Source: Pseudomonas oryzicola
Lineage (GTDB): Bacteria; Pseudomonadota; Gammaproteobacteria; Pseudomonadales; Pseudomonadaceae
DNA: 64,000 bases
Assembly: GCF_014269185.2 (NCBI RefSeq)
Contig: NZ_JABWRZ020000001.1
Span: 2,195,001 to 2,259,000 of the forward strand
Direction of reading: 5' to 3'
A program made the position numbers and the translations under genes. This document shows positions 1 through 10,150 of this stretch, piece after piece. The notes under the pieces are model-generated. The model did no database searches. It was not told the origin of the DNA and worked only from the letters and a program-made list of their open reading frames with translations. Within the stretch, counting starts at the first letter, position 1. Every line of letters starts with the position of its first letter.

Positions 1-1
1 C

Positions 2-427
2 CCGCGCGCGCTCAGCCTGTGCCTGGCGGCCTGGGATGTGCAGGAGCGCCTGGGTAGCCCCGAGGGCGAGCTGGCGGTGGCCCAGGCCATCACCTACATC
101 GCCTGCGCGCCGAAGAGCAATGCGGTGTATGTGGGCTTCAAGGCCGCCCTGCGCGAGGCCGCCGAGCATGGTTCGCTGGAAGTGCCGCTGCACCTGCGCA
201 ACGCGCCGACCAAACTGATGAAGCAACTGGGCTACGGTGACGAGTACCGCTATGCCCATGACGAGCCCGACGCCTACGCCGCCGGAGAGGACTACTTCCC
301 CGAAGCGCTCGAACCGCGCCAGTACTACCAGCCAGTGCCGCGAGGCCTGGAACTGAAAATTGGCGAGAAGCTGCGCCACCTGGCCGACCTCGACCGCAGC
401 AGCCCCAGACAGCGGAGAAAGCCGTGA
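2..427 (+). CDS. rarA: RarA/MgsA AAA+ ATPase, C-terminal end (5' part outside window)
   Basis: The reading frame is open from the first bases of the window and ends at TGA 425-427, so this is the last ~140 residues of a longer protein. The stretches [36 protein letters not shown] and [15 protein letters not shown] match the C-terminal clamp-loader-like and tetramerisation region of RarA/MgsA (WRNIP1 family), which acts at stalled replication forks. The ATPase motifs lie upstream, outside the window. The stop overlaps the GTG start of crcB by four bases (GTGA), so the two are probably co-transcribed with serS downstream. Confidence 0.85.
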   Translation, partial: PRALSLCLAAWDVQERLGSPEGELAVAQAITYIACAPKSNAVYVGFKAALREAAEHGSLEVPLHLRNAPTKLMKQLGYGDEYRYAHDEPDAYAAGEDYFPEALEPRQYYQPVPRGLELKIGEKLRHLADLDRSSPRQRRKP

Positions 428-798
428 TTGCCTTGATTGCCGCCGTCAGTGCGGGCGGTATTGCCGGTACCTTGTTGCGCTTTGCCACCTCCAACTGGGT
501 GGTTGCCCACTGGCCACGGCACTTCTATCTCGGTACGCTGGCGGTCAACCTGGTTGGCTGCCTGCTGATCGGCCTGCTGTATGGCCTGTTCCTGCACAAG
601 CCGATGGTGCCGATCGAGCTGCGCGCCGGGCTGATCGTCGGCTTTCTGGGCGGCCTGACGACGTTTTCCTCCCTGTCGCTGGATACCGTACGCCTGCTGG
701 AAAGCGGGCAAGTGCCGCTGGCGCTGGGCTATACCGCTATCAGCGTGGTGGGCGGGCTGCTCGCGACCTGGGCCGGCCTGTCCCTGACCCGATTCTGA
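424..798 (+). CDS. crcB: Fluoride exporter CrcB/FluC
   Basis: A 124-residue, four-helix membrane protein, the usual length of a Fluc/CrcB subunit. These work as antiparallel dimers forming a fluoride channel in the inner membrane. The family signature is present: the early glycine-rich segment AGTLLRFA, the asparagine in [11 protein letters not shown], and [16 protein letters not shown] with its conserved Thr-Thr-Phe-Ser. It starts at a GTG that overlaps the rarA stop. A GGAGA six bases upstream supports this start. Confidence 0.93.
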   Translation: MIALIAAVSAGGIAGTLLRFATSNWVVAHWPRHFYLGTLAVNLVGCLLIGLLYGLFLHKPMVPIELRAGLIVGFLGGLTTFSSLSLDTVRLLESGQVPLALGYTAISVVGGLLATWAGLSLTRF

Positions 799-816
799 AC
801 CAACACCTACACATAA

Positions 817-2109
<1,293 letters not shown>

Positions 2110-3501
2110 ATGGATTACCTGCCGCTGTTCCACAAGCTGCAGGGCGGCCGCGTGCTGGTCGTCGGCGGTGGCGAGATCGCCCTGCGCAAGGCGCGCCTGC
2201 TGGCCGATGCCGGTGCCGCGCTGCGCGTGGTGGCGCCGGAGGTCGACGGCCAATTGGCCGCGCTGGCCCGGGAAGGTGGCGGTGAGGTGCTGGTGCGTGG
2301 CTATCAGGCAACCGACCTGGTCGGTTGCCTGCTGGTGATCGCAGCCACTGACGACACTGGGCTCAATGCCCAGGTGTCGGCCGACGCGCAGGCCCTCAGT
2401 CTGCCAGTCAATGTGGTGGATGCGCCGGCCCTGTGCACGGTGATTTTCCCGGCGATCGTTGACCGCTCGCCCCTGGTGATTGCAGTTTCCAGCGGCGGTG
2501 ACGCGCCGGTGCTGGCGCGCTTGATTCGTGCCAAGCTCGAGGCCTGGATCCCATCGGCCTATGGCGAGCTGGCCGGCCTGGCAGCGCGGTTCCGGCACAA
2601 GGTCAAGTCCTTGTACCCGGACGTCAACCAGCGCCGTGGCTTCTGGGAAACCGTGTTCCAGGGCCCGGTCGCCGAACGCCAGCTGGCCGGGCAGGGCGCC
2701 GAGGCCGAGCGCCTGCTGCAGGCGATGGTGGACGGTGCGCCGGTACAGCAAGGCGGTGAGGTGTACCTGGTGGGGGCTGGCCCGGGCGATCCGGACCTGC
2801 TGACCTTCCGTGCCTTGCGCCTGATGCAGCAGGCCGACGTGGTGCTGTACGACCGCCTGGTGGCACCGGCAATCATCGAGATGTGCCGGCGCGATGCCGA
2901 GCGTATCTATGTGGGCAAGCGCCGTGCCGACCATGCCGTGCCGCAAGACCAGATCAACCGGCTGCTGGTCGATCTGGCCCGGCAGGGCAAGCGAGTATTG
3001 CGCCTGAAGGGCGGCGACCCGTTCATTTTCGGGCGCGGTGGCGAAGAGATCGAAGAGCTCGCCGAGCAGGGCATTCCGTTTCAGGTGGTGCCGGGCATTA
3101 CTGCGGCCAGTGGCTGTTCCGCCTATGGCGGGATTCCGCTGACTCACCGTGATTATGCGCAGTCGGTACGCTTCGTGACCGGGCACCTGAAGGATGGTAC
3201 CAGCAACCTGCCTTGGGACGACCTGGTGGCACCGGCGCAAACCCTGGTGTTCTACATGGGCCTGGTCGGTTTGCCGACCATCTGTGCCGAGCTGATTCGC
3301 CATGGCCGCGCAGCCAGTACCCCGGCAGCGCTGGTACAGCAGGGGACCACGCGTAATCAGCGGGTGTTCACCGGCACCCTGGCAGACCTACCGGACTTGG
3401 TGGCGCGGCATGAAGTGCATGCGCCAACCCTGGTGATTGTCGGGGAAGTGGTGCAGTTGCGTGACAAGCTGGCCTGGTTCGAAGGTTCGCAGAACAGCTG
3501 A
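2110..3501 (+). CDS. cysG: Siroheme synthase, trifunctional (SUMT / precorrin-2 dehydrogenase / sirohydrochlorin ferrochelatase)
   Basis: A 463-residue fusion converting uroporphyrinogen III to siroheme, the cofactor of sulfite and nitrite reductases. Residues 1-~150 are the CysG-N dehydrogenase/ferrochelatase half, with the NAD loop [11 protein letters not shown] near residue 17. From ~215 comes the SAM-dependent methyltransferase with [34 protein letters not shown] and [21 protein letters not shown]. The ATG directly abuts the serS stop, implying translational coupling. A GC-rich hairpin follows at 3506-3531 and separates it from the convergent gene. Confidence 0.97.
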   Translation: MDYLPLFHKLQGGRVLVVGGGEIALRKARLLADAGAALRVVAPEVDGQLAALAREGGGEVLVRGYQATDLVGCLLVIAATDDTGLNAQVSADAQALSLPVNVVDAPALCTVIFPAIVDRSPLVIAVSSGGDAPVLARLIRAKLEAWIPSAYGELAGLAARFRHKVKSLYPDVNQRRGFWETVFQGPVAERQLAGQGAEAERLLQAMVDGAPVQQGGEVYLVGAGPGDPDLLTFRALRLMQQADVVLYDRLVAPAIIEMCRRDAERIYVGKRRADHAVPQDQINRLLVDLARQGKRVLRLKGGDPFIFGRGGEEIEELAEQGIPFQVVPGITAASGCSAYGGIPLTHRDYAQSVRFVTGHLKDGTSNLPWDDLVAPAQTLVFYMGLVGLPTICAELIRHGRAASTPAALVQQGTTRNQRVFTGTLADLPDLVARHEVHAPTLVIVGEVVQLRDKLAWFEGSQNS

Positions 3502-3505
3502 AACG

Positions 3506-3531
3506 GCCGGGGCTGCTACGCCGCCCCGGCA
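3506..3531. terminator. GC-rich hairpin between convergent cysG and the GST gene
   Basis: GCCGGGGC and GCCCCGGC pair around a nine-base loop. There is no strong T-tract on either side, so a role as bidirectional terminator is inferred from its place between convergent genes. Confidence 0.45.
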
Positions 3532-3534
3532 GTC

Positions 3535-4494
3535 TCAAGCCTGCCAGATCCCTTCGCCCGGCAACCGTTCCCGATCATGCGGCAGGCTGAAGTCCTGTAG
3601 CGGCCCTTTGGGCACGATCCCGTTCGGGTTGATGGTCTTGTGGCTCATGTAATAGTGCTTCTGGATATGCTCCATGTTCACCGTACCCGCCACGCCTGGC
3701 CATTGATACAGCTCGCGCAGCCAGTTTGACAGGTTGTGGTAATCGCTCAGGCGCCGCAGGTTGCACTTGAAGTGGCCGTGGTACACCGCATCGAAGCGCA
3801 CCAGGGTGGTGAACAGGCGCACATCGGCTTCGGTCAGGTACTCGCCTGCCAGGTAGCGGTTGCGGCTGAGCAGGTCTTCCAGATAATCCAGTTCGTTGAA
3901 TACGTCGTCGAACGCCGCCTCGTAGGCCTCCTGCGTGGTGGCGAAGCCTGCGCGGTATACGCCGTTGTTCACCGCCGGGTAGATGCGCTCGTTCAATGCC
4001 TCGATAGCCGGGCGCAGCGGCGCAGGGTAGAGGTCCAGCGTATTGCCGGTCAGTTCGTTGAACGCGCTGTTGAAGATGCGGATGATCTCCGACGATTCGT
4101 TGTTGACGATGCGCTTGGCTTGCTTGTCCCACAGCACCGGTACTGTCACGCGGCCCGTGTAGTGTGGGTCGTCCTGGGTATAGCGTTGGTGCAGATACTG
4201 CAGGGCGTCGAGGTGGTCACCAGAGGAGCCTTGCTGCTGATCGAAGGTCCAGCCATGGTCCTGCATCAGCCAGCTGACCACCGACACATCGATCAGTGGT
4301 TCCAGGCCCTTGAGGGCGCGGACGATCAGGGTGCGGTGTGCCCATGGGCAAGCTAGCGAGACATACAGGTGGTAACGGCCGGCTTCGGGGGCGGGCAACT
4401 GATTGCGGCGCTGGGCGTTCTCGCGTTTGAACGTGCCGTCCTTGCCGTTTTCATACCACTGGTCATGCCAGCGGCCATCGATCAAAAGGCCCAT
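3535..4494 (-). CDS. yqjG: Glutathionyl-hydroquinone reductase (YqjG/PcpF-type glutathione S-transferase)
   Basis: A 319-residue Xi-class glutathione transferase that reduces glutathionyl-(chloro)hydroquinones in the cytosol, a repair step in quinone detoxification. The N-terminal thioredoxin-like domain carries the hallmark SLACPWAHRTLI with the catalytic Cys. Downstream, VPVLWDKQ..RIVNNESSEIIR and the helical C-terminal domain (YLAGEYLTEADVRLFTTLVRFD) are typical. I start it at the ATG of MGLLIDGRW because AGGAGCT lies six bases upstream. An in-frame extension to 4566 has no ribosome site. Confidence 0.93.
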   Translation of the reverse strand: MGLLIDGRWHDQWYENGKDGTFKRENAQRRNQLPAPEAGRYHLYVSLACPWAHRTLIVRALKGLEPLIDVSVVSWLMQDHGWTFDQQQGSSGDHLDALQYLHQRYTQDDPHYTGRVTVPVLWDKQAKRIVNNESSEIIRIFNSAFNELTGNTLDLYPAPLRPAIEALNERIYPAVNNGVYRAGFATTQEAYEAAFDDVFNELDYLEDLLSRNRYLAGEYLTEADVRLFTTLVRFDAVYHGHFKCNLRRLSDYHNLSNWLRELYQWPGVAGTVNMEHIQKHYYMSHKTINPNGIVPKGPLQDFSLPHDRERLPGEGIWQA

Positions 4495-4587
4495 GGTGAG
4501 CTCCTGGAACAAATTGTTTCTCGTTGGAGCCCAGTCTAGGCCAGATCGTTCGAAAAAATAACGCAAAGATCCGGGTGTTATGATCGA

Positions 4588-5589
4588 CTAGATCGATCGA
4601 TTCCGCGCTTGCCAATAGCCCTGGGCTGTTGCGAACGCCTGCTCGCGGGCCTGGCCCAGGCCGCGCAGTGCCAAGGCCATGGTTGCGATGACGGCCTTCT
4701 CACCGTAGCTGTCTTCAACCTCGCCACGCCAGAAGGCCAGCAAATGCTCCGGTTGCAGGCTTGGCGGCTTGACGTGACGGCGCTCGCTCAATGCCGGCCA
4801 CTCTTCGTCCCAGGCCTCACCTGCCGTGGTGCCATAAAGATGGCTGATGACATCAGGGTTGACCTCGATCTCACCGCCATCGCCCTTGATCACCAGCGCA
4901 TGGTCGCCCAGCAGGCGGCTGGCCTCGCGGTGAACCGCCTGGTAACCGGGGTGGAAGATGCTCTGCAGGCCACAGCGTGCGCCCAGCGGGTTGAGCATGC
5001 GCGCCAGTGAATGGATCGGTGAGCGCAGGCCCAAGATGTTGCGCAGGTCGATCATGCGCTGCAATTGCGGCGCCCAATCCTGCAACGGGAAGAAAGCCAG
5101 CTGATGCTGGTGCAGTGCGTCACCGACGGCAGCCCAGTTGCGGCACGGCGGGATCTGCAACAGGTCGAGCAGTTGCTCGGTGTACATGCGCCCGGCGGTG
5201 TGTGCGCCGCCGCCGTGCATCAGGATGCGCACACCATGGCTGGCCAGGCACTTGGCGGCCAGCAGGTACCAGGGCAGATGGCGTTTCTTGCCGGCATACG
5301 TGGGCCAGTCCAGGTCCACGGCGATGCGCGGGGCTTGCAGCTGCGCGCGCAGCGCCTCGGTGAAGCCGGCCAGTTCCTCTGCGCTTTCTTCCTTGTGCCG
5401 CAGCAGCATGAGGAAAGCGCCGAGCTGGGCGTCTTCGACCTTGTCTTCCAGCAGCAGAGTCATGGCCGCGCGCGCCTCTTCGCGGGTCAGGCCACGCGCG
5501 CCGCGCTTGCCTTTGCCGAGAATACGCACGAATTCGGCGAACGGGTGTTCGGCCGGGGTTTCCAGTATGAGCGGGCGTGGCTGGGTCAT
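4588..5589 (-). CDS. ybiB: TrpD2-like glycosyltransferase/phosphoribosyltransferase-fold protein (YbiB family)
   Basis: A 333-residue protein with the anthranilate phosphoribosyltransferase fold: EEARAAMTLLLEDKVEDAQLGAFLMLLR resembles the TrpD N-terminal helical domain, and LMHGGGAHTAGRMYTEQLL replaces the canonical PRPP-binding loop. YbiB/TrpD2 proteins are described as nucleic-acid-binding relatives that do not make tryptophan. It is the last gene of the tusDCBE operon, overlapping the tusE stop (ATGA-type overlap at 5586-5589), and this linkage is common in pseudomonads. Its exact role is not known to me. Confidence 0.85.
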   Translation of the reverse strand: MTQPRPLILETPAEHPFAEFVRILGKGKRGARGLTREEARAAMTLLLEDKVEDAQLGAFLMLLRHKEESAEELAGFTEALRAQLQAPRIAVDLDWPTYAGKKRHLPWYLLAAKCLASHGVRILMHGGGAHTAGRMYTEQLLDLLQIPPCRNWAAVGDALHQHQLAFFPLQDWAPQLQRMIDLRNILGLRSPIHSLARMLNPLGARCGLQSIFHPGYQAVHREASRLLGDHALVIKGDGGEIEVNPDVISHLYGTTAGEAWDEEWPALSERRHVKPPSLQPEHLLAFWRGEVEDSYGEKAVIATMALALRGLGQAREQAFATAQGYWQARNRSI

Positions 5590-5921
5590 ATGCAGTTGGT
5601 CGGTTTGGGCAGGCCCGCCAGCTTGGCGGCGAGTTTGGCGGGAGTGCCGTTGAACAGGCGGTTCAAGTGTGGGCTATTGCCCTTGGCCGGGCCCAGCTTG
5701 AGGGCCGTGTACTTGATCAGCGGGCGGGTGGCCGGGGACAGCTGGTATTCCTGGTAGAACTGGCGCAGCAGTTCGAGGATCTCCCAGTGATCTGCAGTCA
5801 GCGGGATGCCTTCGCGCGCCGCCAATGCCTCGGCCGCGGCCTGTGACCAGTCTTGCAGGTCGACCAGGAAGCCGTCCTTGTCCAGGGCGATCGTCCGATC
5901 GCCAACGGTGAGCGTATTCAT
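5586..5921 (-). CDS. tusE: Sulfurtransferase TusE (DsrC family)
   Basis: The 111-residue terminal acceptor of the Tus sulfur relay passes persulfide sulfur to MnmA for 2-thiolation of tRNA wobble uridine. The DsrC fold is recognisable (DKDGFLVDLQDWSQAAAEALAAREGI, HWEILELLRQFYQEYQLSPATRPLIKY). The swinging C-terminal arm ends PTNCI, with the catalytic Cys at the penultimate position as required. It overlaps tusB by four bases upstream and the TrpD2-like gene downstream. Confidence 0.95.
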   Translation of the reverse strand: MNTLTVGDRTIALDKDGFLVDLQDWSQAAAEALAAREGIPLTADHWEILELLRQFYQEYQLSPATRPLIKYTALKLGPAKGNSPHLNRLFNGTPAKLAAKLAGLPKPTNCI

Positions 5922-6214
5922 AGCCAGCTGTTGACCTTGTCGTAATGCAGCGACAGTTCGACGAAACCTGCGTAGTCCACGGCCTTGGCCAGTTCGTTGG
6001 CAACCGCGCGGGCGTGTACGTCCTCATCCAGGGCGAACAGGCGCTGAGCCAGGCTGGCGGCTTGCAACTGGCGGTACGGCTCGCTGCCACTGCGCAGGGC
6101 GTATACCGCGTCACCGCACAGCAGCAGGGCATCGTCGGCACCCAGCAGCCGCAGGCAGCTGGCCAGGCGCTCGTCACCAAAGGGGGAGTGGGCAATTACA
6201 TGCAAGGTCGTCAT
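5918..6214 (-). CDS. tusB: Sulfur relay protein TusB (DsrH family)
   Basis: A 98-residue subunit of the TusBCD heterohexamer that accepts sulfur from TusA and passes it to TusE. MTTLHVIAHSPFGDERLASCLRLL and DALLLCGDAVYAL are typical of DsrH/TusB. It lies between tusC and tusE, and its start overlaps the tusC stop (ATGA), indicating translational coupling. Assignment rests on gene order as much as on sequence, because TusB is the least conserved subunit. Confidence 0.92.
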   Translation of the reverse strand: MTTLHVIAHSPFGDERLASCLRLLGADDALLLCGDAVYALRSGSEPYRQLQAASLAQRLFALDEDVHARAVANELAKAVDYAGFVELSLHYDKVNSWL

Positions 6215-6573
6215 CAGAGCGTTACCACCTGGTCAAAACGGGCGAGCAGCGTAGCCAGAGCGGCGTCGTCGAGCACTTGTACCGGCAGCGCGAGGCTGTC
6301 GGCAGCCAGGCCGCGCCGGGCGAGGCTGTGGCTGCAGGCAAACAGTTCCTCGACACCGAACATTGGCAGCGCTTGCAGGTTGGCAGCCAGGTTCTTCTGT
6401 TGCACGGCAGCGGGCTGCTGGTGCGGTGCAAGCTGGAATACCCCGTCGTCGAGGAACAGCATGCCCAGTGGCAGATCGAACGCACCGCCAGCCAGGGCGA
6501 TGTCCAGCGCCTCACGCGCCGATGGGCCGTTCCAGGGAGCCTGGCGGCTGATGATCAATAACGATTTAGCCAT
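6214..6573 (-). CDS. tusC: Sulfur relay protein TusC (DsrF family)
   Basis: A 119-residue TusBCD subunit. MAKSLLIISRQAPWNGPSAREALDIALAGGAFDLPLGMLFLDDGVFQL is the standard N-terminus of this family, so I start it at 6573 rather than at the in-frame codon 36 bases further upstream, which would run into tusD. Only one base separates it from the tusD stop. TusC has a structural rather than catalytic role in the complex. Confidence 0.93.
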   Translation of the reverse strand: MAKSLLIISRQAPWNGPSAREALDIALAGGAFDLPLGMLFLDDGVFQLAPHQQPAAVQQKNLAANLQALPMFGVEELFACSHSLARRGLAADSLALPVQVLDDAALATLLARFDQVVTL

Positions 6574-6574
6574 T

Positions 6575-6967
6575 TCAGTCACCCCCGAAGCAGACAAGGC
6601 GATCAGCAACCTGGGCTGCCTCGTGCAGTTGGCCGAGCCCCGACAGCTCCCAGGGCTTGGGCAGGTTCACGGCCGGGCGTTGGTAGCGGTTGGCCTCGGC
6701 CTCGTCGAGCACACCACGGCGCAGGGCGGCGGCAATGCATACCACGGCGTCCAGCTGGTTGGTCTCGATAAAGGCACGCCACTGGCCGGCCACATCCAGC
6801 TCGTCCTGGGGCGCGACCACGTTGGCCGAGGCGCTGTGTACCCCGTCCTGATAGAAAAACAGCCGGGCAATCTCATGTCCGCCGGCCAGCACCGCCTCGG
6901 CGAAGCGCAGGGCGCGCCGCGAGGAGGGCGCATGGGCCGGGGAGAACACCGCGATAGCGAATTTCAT
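6575..6967 (-). CDS. tusD: Sulfurtransferase TusD (DsrE family)
   Basis: A 130-residue protein, first gene of the tusDCBE-TrpD2 operon and the catalytic subunit of TusBCD. The family's sulfur-carrying cysteine is in VVCIAAALRRGV near residue 78. I chose the ATG of MKFAIAVFSPAHAP, as in other TusD proteins. The upstream in-frame codons (to 6997) reach towards the terminator of the neighbouring permease and have no ribosome site. Confidence 0.95.
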   Translation of the reverse strand: MKFAIAVFSPAHAPSSRRALRFAEAVLAGGHEIARLFFYQDGVHSASANVVAPQDELDVAGQWRAFIETNQLDAVVCIAAALRRGVLDEAEANRYQRPAVNLPKPWELSGLGQLHEAAQVADRLVCFGGD

Positions 6968-7005
6968 GGGTAACTCATGCGAAAGGAATGGTGCCAATGA
7001 TAAAG

Positions 7006-7047
7006 CAAAAAAGCCCGCGCCCGCTTGTGCCTGCGGGCCGGGCTTTC
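7006..7047 (-). terminator. Rho-independent terminator of the permease gene
   Basis: Read on the minus strand, AAGCCCGGCCCGCAG and GCGGGCGCGGGCTT form a long GC-rich stem followed by TTTTTTGC. It lies about 90 bases after the permease stop and just upstream of tusD, so it isolates the two units. Confidence 0.8.
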
Positions 7048-7135
7048 TGTTGCGCGTGGATCTACAGGATCACGCACACCTTTGGAGCGGCCTCGTGCCG
7101 TGAAGGGCTGCAAAGCAGCCTCCATCGCCCGCGAC

Positions 7136-8515
7136 TCAAATCTGCTCCTTGCCCTCCGGCAGGAACCAGTTCAGCACCAGCGCGCAAATCCCTCCAGTCG
7201 CCACGCCCGACTCCAGCACATTGCGAATGGCCGTCGGCATGTGCGCCAGGAACTCCGGTACCTGCGCCACACCCAGGCCCAGGGCCAGCGATACCGCGAT
7301 GATCAGCAGGGCGCGACGATCCAGCCGGGTGCTGGCCAGAATGTTGATACCTGAAGCCGCAACTGCCCCGAACATGACCATGGCTGCACCACCCAGTACT
7401 GGCTCCGGCACTGCCTGGATCACCCCGGCAACACTCGGGAACAGGCCCAGCAGCACCAGCATCAGGGCGATCCAGATACCGATATGGCGGCTGGCGATAC
7501 CGGTCAACTGAATGACGCCGTTGTTCTGCGCAAAGATCGAGCTCGGGAAGGTGTTGAAGAAACCGGCAAGCAAAGAGTTGGCCCCATTGACCAGAACGCC
7601 GCCCTTGATCCGCTGCATCCACAGCGGCCCTTCGACCGGCTGGCGCGATACCTTGCTGGTGGCAGTGACGTCGCCGATGGCTTCCAGCGATGTCACCAGG
7701 TAGATCACCAGCATTGGAATGAACAGCGCCCAGGAGAAGCCCAGGCCAAAGTGCAGCGGCATTGGTACCTGGAACAGCGCCGCTTCATGCATGCCGGTGA
7801 AGTCGAGGCGGCCCAGGTAGCCCGCCAGCGCATAGCCGACCGCCAGGGCGATGACGATGGCACAGCTGCGCATCCACACCACCGGGATGCGGTTGAGGAC
7901 GACGATGATCGCCAGTACCACGCCCGACAGCAGCAGGTTCTCGCCGTTGGCGAACGTGCCGTTGGCCATGGCGCCGAAACCACCGCCCATGCTGATCAGG
8001 CCGACCTTGATCAGGGTCAGGCCGATCATCAGCACGACGATGCCGGTCACCAGCGGGGTGATCAGGCGTTTGACGAAGGGCAGGATGCGCGACACCCCCA
8101 TTTCGACGAACGAGCCGGCGATGACCACGCCAAAGATTGCGGCCATTACCCCTTCGACCGGCGTGCCTTGCTTGACCATCAGCGCGCCGCCGGCAATCAG
8201 CGGGCCAACGAAGTTGAAGCTGGTGCCCTGGACTATCAGCAGCCCGGCACCAAACGGCCCGAAGCGCTTGCACTGGACGAAGGTGGCTATGCCGGAGATC
8301 ACCAGCGACATCGATACGATCAGGTTGGTATCCCGCGCCGAAACCCCCAGTGCCTGGCAAATCAGCAAGCCCGGGGTGACGATCGGCACGATGATCGCCA
8401 GCAGGTGCTGCAAGGCTGCCAGCAGGCCGATCAACAGCCGTGGCCTGTCCTCCAGGCCAAGCACCAGTTCATTGGCAGGCGCCGCCGCGCCCGGGCTGTG
8501 TTCGTGTGAGCTCAT
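7136..8515 (-). CDS. NCS2-family purine permease, probably xanthine (XanP/XanQ-like)
   Basis: A 459-residue inner-membrane nucleobase:cation symporter with about 12-14 membrane segments. The start ELVLGLEDRPRLLIGLLAALQHLLA...ITPGLLICQALG closely follows the XanP/XanQ xanthine permeases, and the substrate helix signature GTSFNFVGPLIAGG is intact. Later, LEAIGDVTATSKVSRQPVEG is the family's conserved Glu/Asp-containing helix. Substrate is inferred: xanthine or uric acid is more likely than uracil. It is monocistronic, with its own terminator downstream. Confidence 0.88.
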   Translation of the reverse strand: MSSHEHSPGAAAPANELVLGLEDRPRLLIGLLAALQHLLAIIVPIVTPGLLICQALGVSARDTNLIVSMSLVISGIATFVQCKRFGPFGAGLLIVQGTSFNFVGPLIAGGALMVKQGTPVEGVMAAIFGVVIAGSFVEMGVSRILPFVKRLITPLVTGIVVLMIGLTLIKVGLISMGGGFGAMANGTFANGENLLLSGVVLAIIVVLNRIPVVWMRSCAIVIALAVGYALAGYLGRLDFTGMHEAALFQVPMPLHFGLGFSWALFIPMLVIYLVTSLEAIGDVTATSKVSRQPVEGPLWMQRIKGGVLVNGANSLLAGFFNTFPSSIFAQNNGVIQLTGIASRHIGIWIALMLVLLGLFPSVAGVIQAVPEPVLGGAAMVMFGAVAASGINILASTRLDRRALLIIAVSLALGLGVAQVPEFLAHMPTAIRNVLESGVATGGICALVLNWFLPEGKEQI

Positions 8516-8644
8516 GGCTGAAAGCTGCCCCGGTGAAAAAAGGAGCGCATTCTACGGGGTGCGGGTGGATTGGGGTAGAGAAAAGCACGATGGTACCGCC
8601 TTTGCCGATGTTCACGGCTCATCGCTGCGATCATCCGACAAGCA

Positions 8645-8669
8645 CAAAAAAGCCCGCCGAAGCGGGCTT
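8645..8669 (-). terminator. Terminator of the Bax-inhibitor-1 gene
   Basis: AAGCCCGCTTCGGCGGGCT followed by TTTTTT on the minus strand, 18 bases beyond the stop at 8687. Confidence 0.85.
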
Positions 8670-8686
8670 GTTCAGGCGGCACTCAA

Positions 8687-9358
8687 TCAGTCGTCACGAC
8701 CCATGATGCCAAACAGTTGCAGCAGGCTGACGAACAGGTTGTAGATCGATACATACAGGCTGATGGTCGCCATGATGTAGTTGCGTTCGCCACCGTGAAT
8801 GATCGCGCTGGTCTGGAACAGGATGCAGACCGACGAGAACAGTACGAAGCCGGCGCTGATCGCCAGTTGCAGACCGCTGATCTGGAAGAACAAGCTGGCC
8901 AGCACCGCGCCCAGCAGAACGAAGAAGCCTGCGGTGATGAAGCCGCCGAGGAAGCTCATGTCCTTGCGGGTAATCAGCACATAGGCCGACAGGCCACCGA
9001 ACACCAGCGCGGTCATGGCAAATGCCGAGCTGACCACCTCGGCGCCACCGGCCATGCCCAGGTAACGGTTGAGGATAGGGCCGAGGATGAAGCCCATGAA
9101 GCCGGTGAGGGCGAAGGTGGACACCAGGCCCCAGGCGGAATCACGCAGTTTGTTGGTGAGGAAGAACAACCCGTAGAAGCCGATCAGCACCACGAACACG
9201 TTCGGGTAGCCGACGCGCATCTGCTGGGCCACGAAGGCCATAACACCGCTGAAGGCGAGGGTAAGCGCCAGCAGGCTGTACGTGTTGCGCAGGACCTTGC
9301 TGATCTCCTGCTGCTCGACCTGCTGGCCGTGGTGTACGGCGTAATCCTGTTCGCGCAT
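8687..9358 (-). CDS. yccA: Bax inhibitor-1 family membrane protein (YccA-like)
   Basis: A 223-residue protein with seven hydrophobic segments and the BI-1 pattern: LRNTYSLLALTLAFSGVMAF at the start, FLGGFITAGFFVLLGAVLASLFFQ in the middle, and the C-terminal ATISLYVSIYNLFVSLLQLFGI containing the conserved aspartate-replacing polar positions. Bacterial BI-1/YccA proteins sit in the inner membrane and modulate FtsH proteolysis or calcium leak. Single gene with an AAGGAGT ribosome site and its own terminator. Confidence 0.92.
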   Translation of the reverse strand: MREQDYAVHHGQQVEQQEISKVLRNTYSLLALTLAFSGVMAFVAQQMRVGYPNVFVVLIGFYGLFFLTNKLRDSAWGLVSTFALTGFMGFILGPILNRYLGMAGGAEVVSSAFAMTALVFGGLSAYVLITRKDMSFLGGFITAGFFVLLGAVLASLFFQISGLQLAISAGFVLFSSVCILFQTSAIIHGGERNYIMATISLYVSIYNLFVSLLQLFGIMGRDD

Positions 9359-9491
9359 GGCGACACTCCTTGATGAACCTGTGGTTTCGAACGTTCGGAT
9401 GCCTGAAGTCTATCAGAGCTGCCGCAACCCGCGACACAGAGAGTTTGACAGCTTGTTTCATTACGGTATGATGGCGGCCGCAAAACGAGCT

Positions 9492-9579
9492 GGAAGCGTG
9501 GCCGAGTGGTTTAAGGCAACGGTCTTGAAAACCGTCGATGGGCAACTATCCTAGAGTTCGAATCTCTACGCTTCCGCCA
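9492..9579 (+). tRNA. tRNA-Ser(UGA)
   Basis: An 88-base class II tRNA including an encoded CCA. The acceptor stem GGAAGCG pairs with CGCTTCC, the anticodon loop CTTGAAA carries anticodon TGA, a long variable arm follows, and the T loop is GTTCGAATC. Reads UCA serine codons. Confidence 0.97.
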
Positions 9580-9591
9580 TATTTCTTCAAC

Positions 9592-9619
9592 AAAGGCCCC
9601 GATTATTCGGGGCTTTTGT
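9592..9619 (+). terminator. Terminator of tRNA-Ser
   Basis: AAAGGCCCCGA and TCGGGGCTTTT form a stem with a T-rich end, 13 bases after the tRNA. Confidence 0.85.
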
Positions 9620-9670
9620 CTTTCCGCGGCCGGGAAAACCGGCGCCCCGCACGAATGCCTTGCGCAGCCC

Positions 9671-9856
9671 TTATTGCAAGGTCATCGGCTTCATGCCGTC
9701 CGGCAATTTGCGCATCGTCTCTTCTATCCGCGCGATCGTTCCCGCGAGTTCGTCCGCTTCCATGTCCTTGCCCTCCCTCCTCAGGCGATCACGCTCCAGG
9801 CGCAGGTTAAGTAGATTTTTCTGCAGTTTCAGGGCCGAGGAATTGAATGGGTCCAT
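9671..9856 (-). CDS. Small charged alpha-helical protein, unknown function
   Basis: The 61-residue product starting MDPFNSSALKLQKNLLNLRLERDRLRREGKDMEADELAGTI (quoted in parts: MDPFNSSALKLQKNLLNLRL, then ERDRLRREGKDMEADELAGT) is rich in Leu, Arg and Glu and should form one or two long helices. The start is uncertain. A strong AAGGAGG lies about 20 bases upstream of this ATG and is better placed for a different-frame ATG at 9867 that opens a 12-codon leader (MRKTWTHSIPRP). Translation could therefore be coupled to that leader. I do not recognise the family. Confidence 0.5.
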   Translation of the reverse strand: MDPFNSSALKLQKNLLNLRLERDRLRREGKDMEADELAGTIARIEETMRKLPDGMKPMTLQ

Positions 9857-10150
9857 GTTTTTCTCATGCTGTAGGCCTCCTTGCCGTTGTAGGAAAACTG
9901 GACCGTAGCAGCTCGAATTTGCCGGAGAAACTGATGTTTCATACAGGCGATGCTCGCTGATAGGAAACTTCCTACGTTGCATGGAAAATGATCCTACAAC
10001 CCTCGTTTCAACTCATGTCTAAGCAACCCGTCTCCATCCCCCGTGCTAGCGGGTCGCCATCGGTTCCGGGCAGTGCAGGCCATCCACTCGGCTCCATACT
10101 GGGCCTGCCGTGCTTTTTGAAACGTTCTGTAGCAATTGCCGGCCGCGACG

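Noticed and set aside
7484..8509. A 341-codon plus-strand frame opposite the permease
   Set aside because: Repetitive His/Asp/Gln-rich translation typical of an antisense shadow of a membrane-protein gene.
8516..8644. A regulatory RNA upstream of the permease gene (purine-riboswitch-like)
   Set aside because: No paired elements resembling a purine riboswitch could be drawn in the leader.
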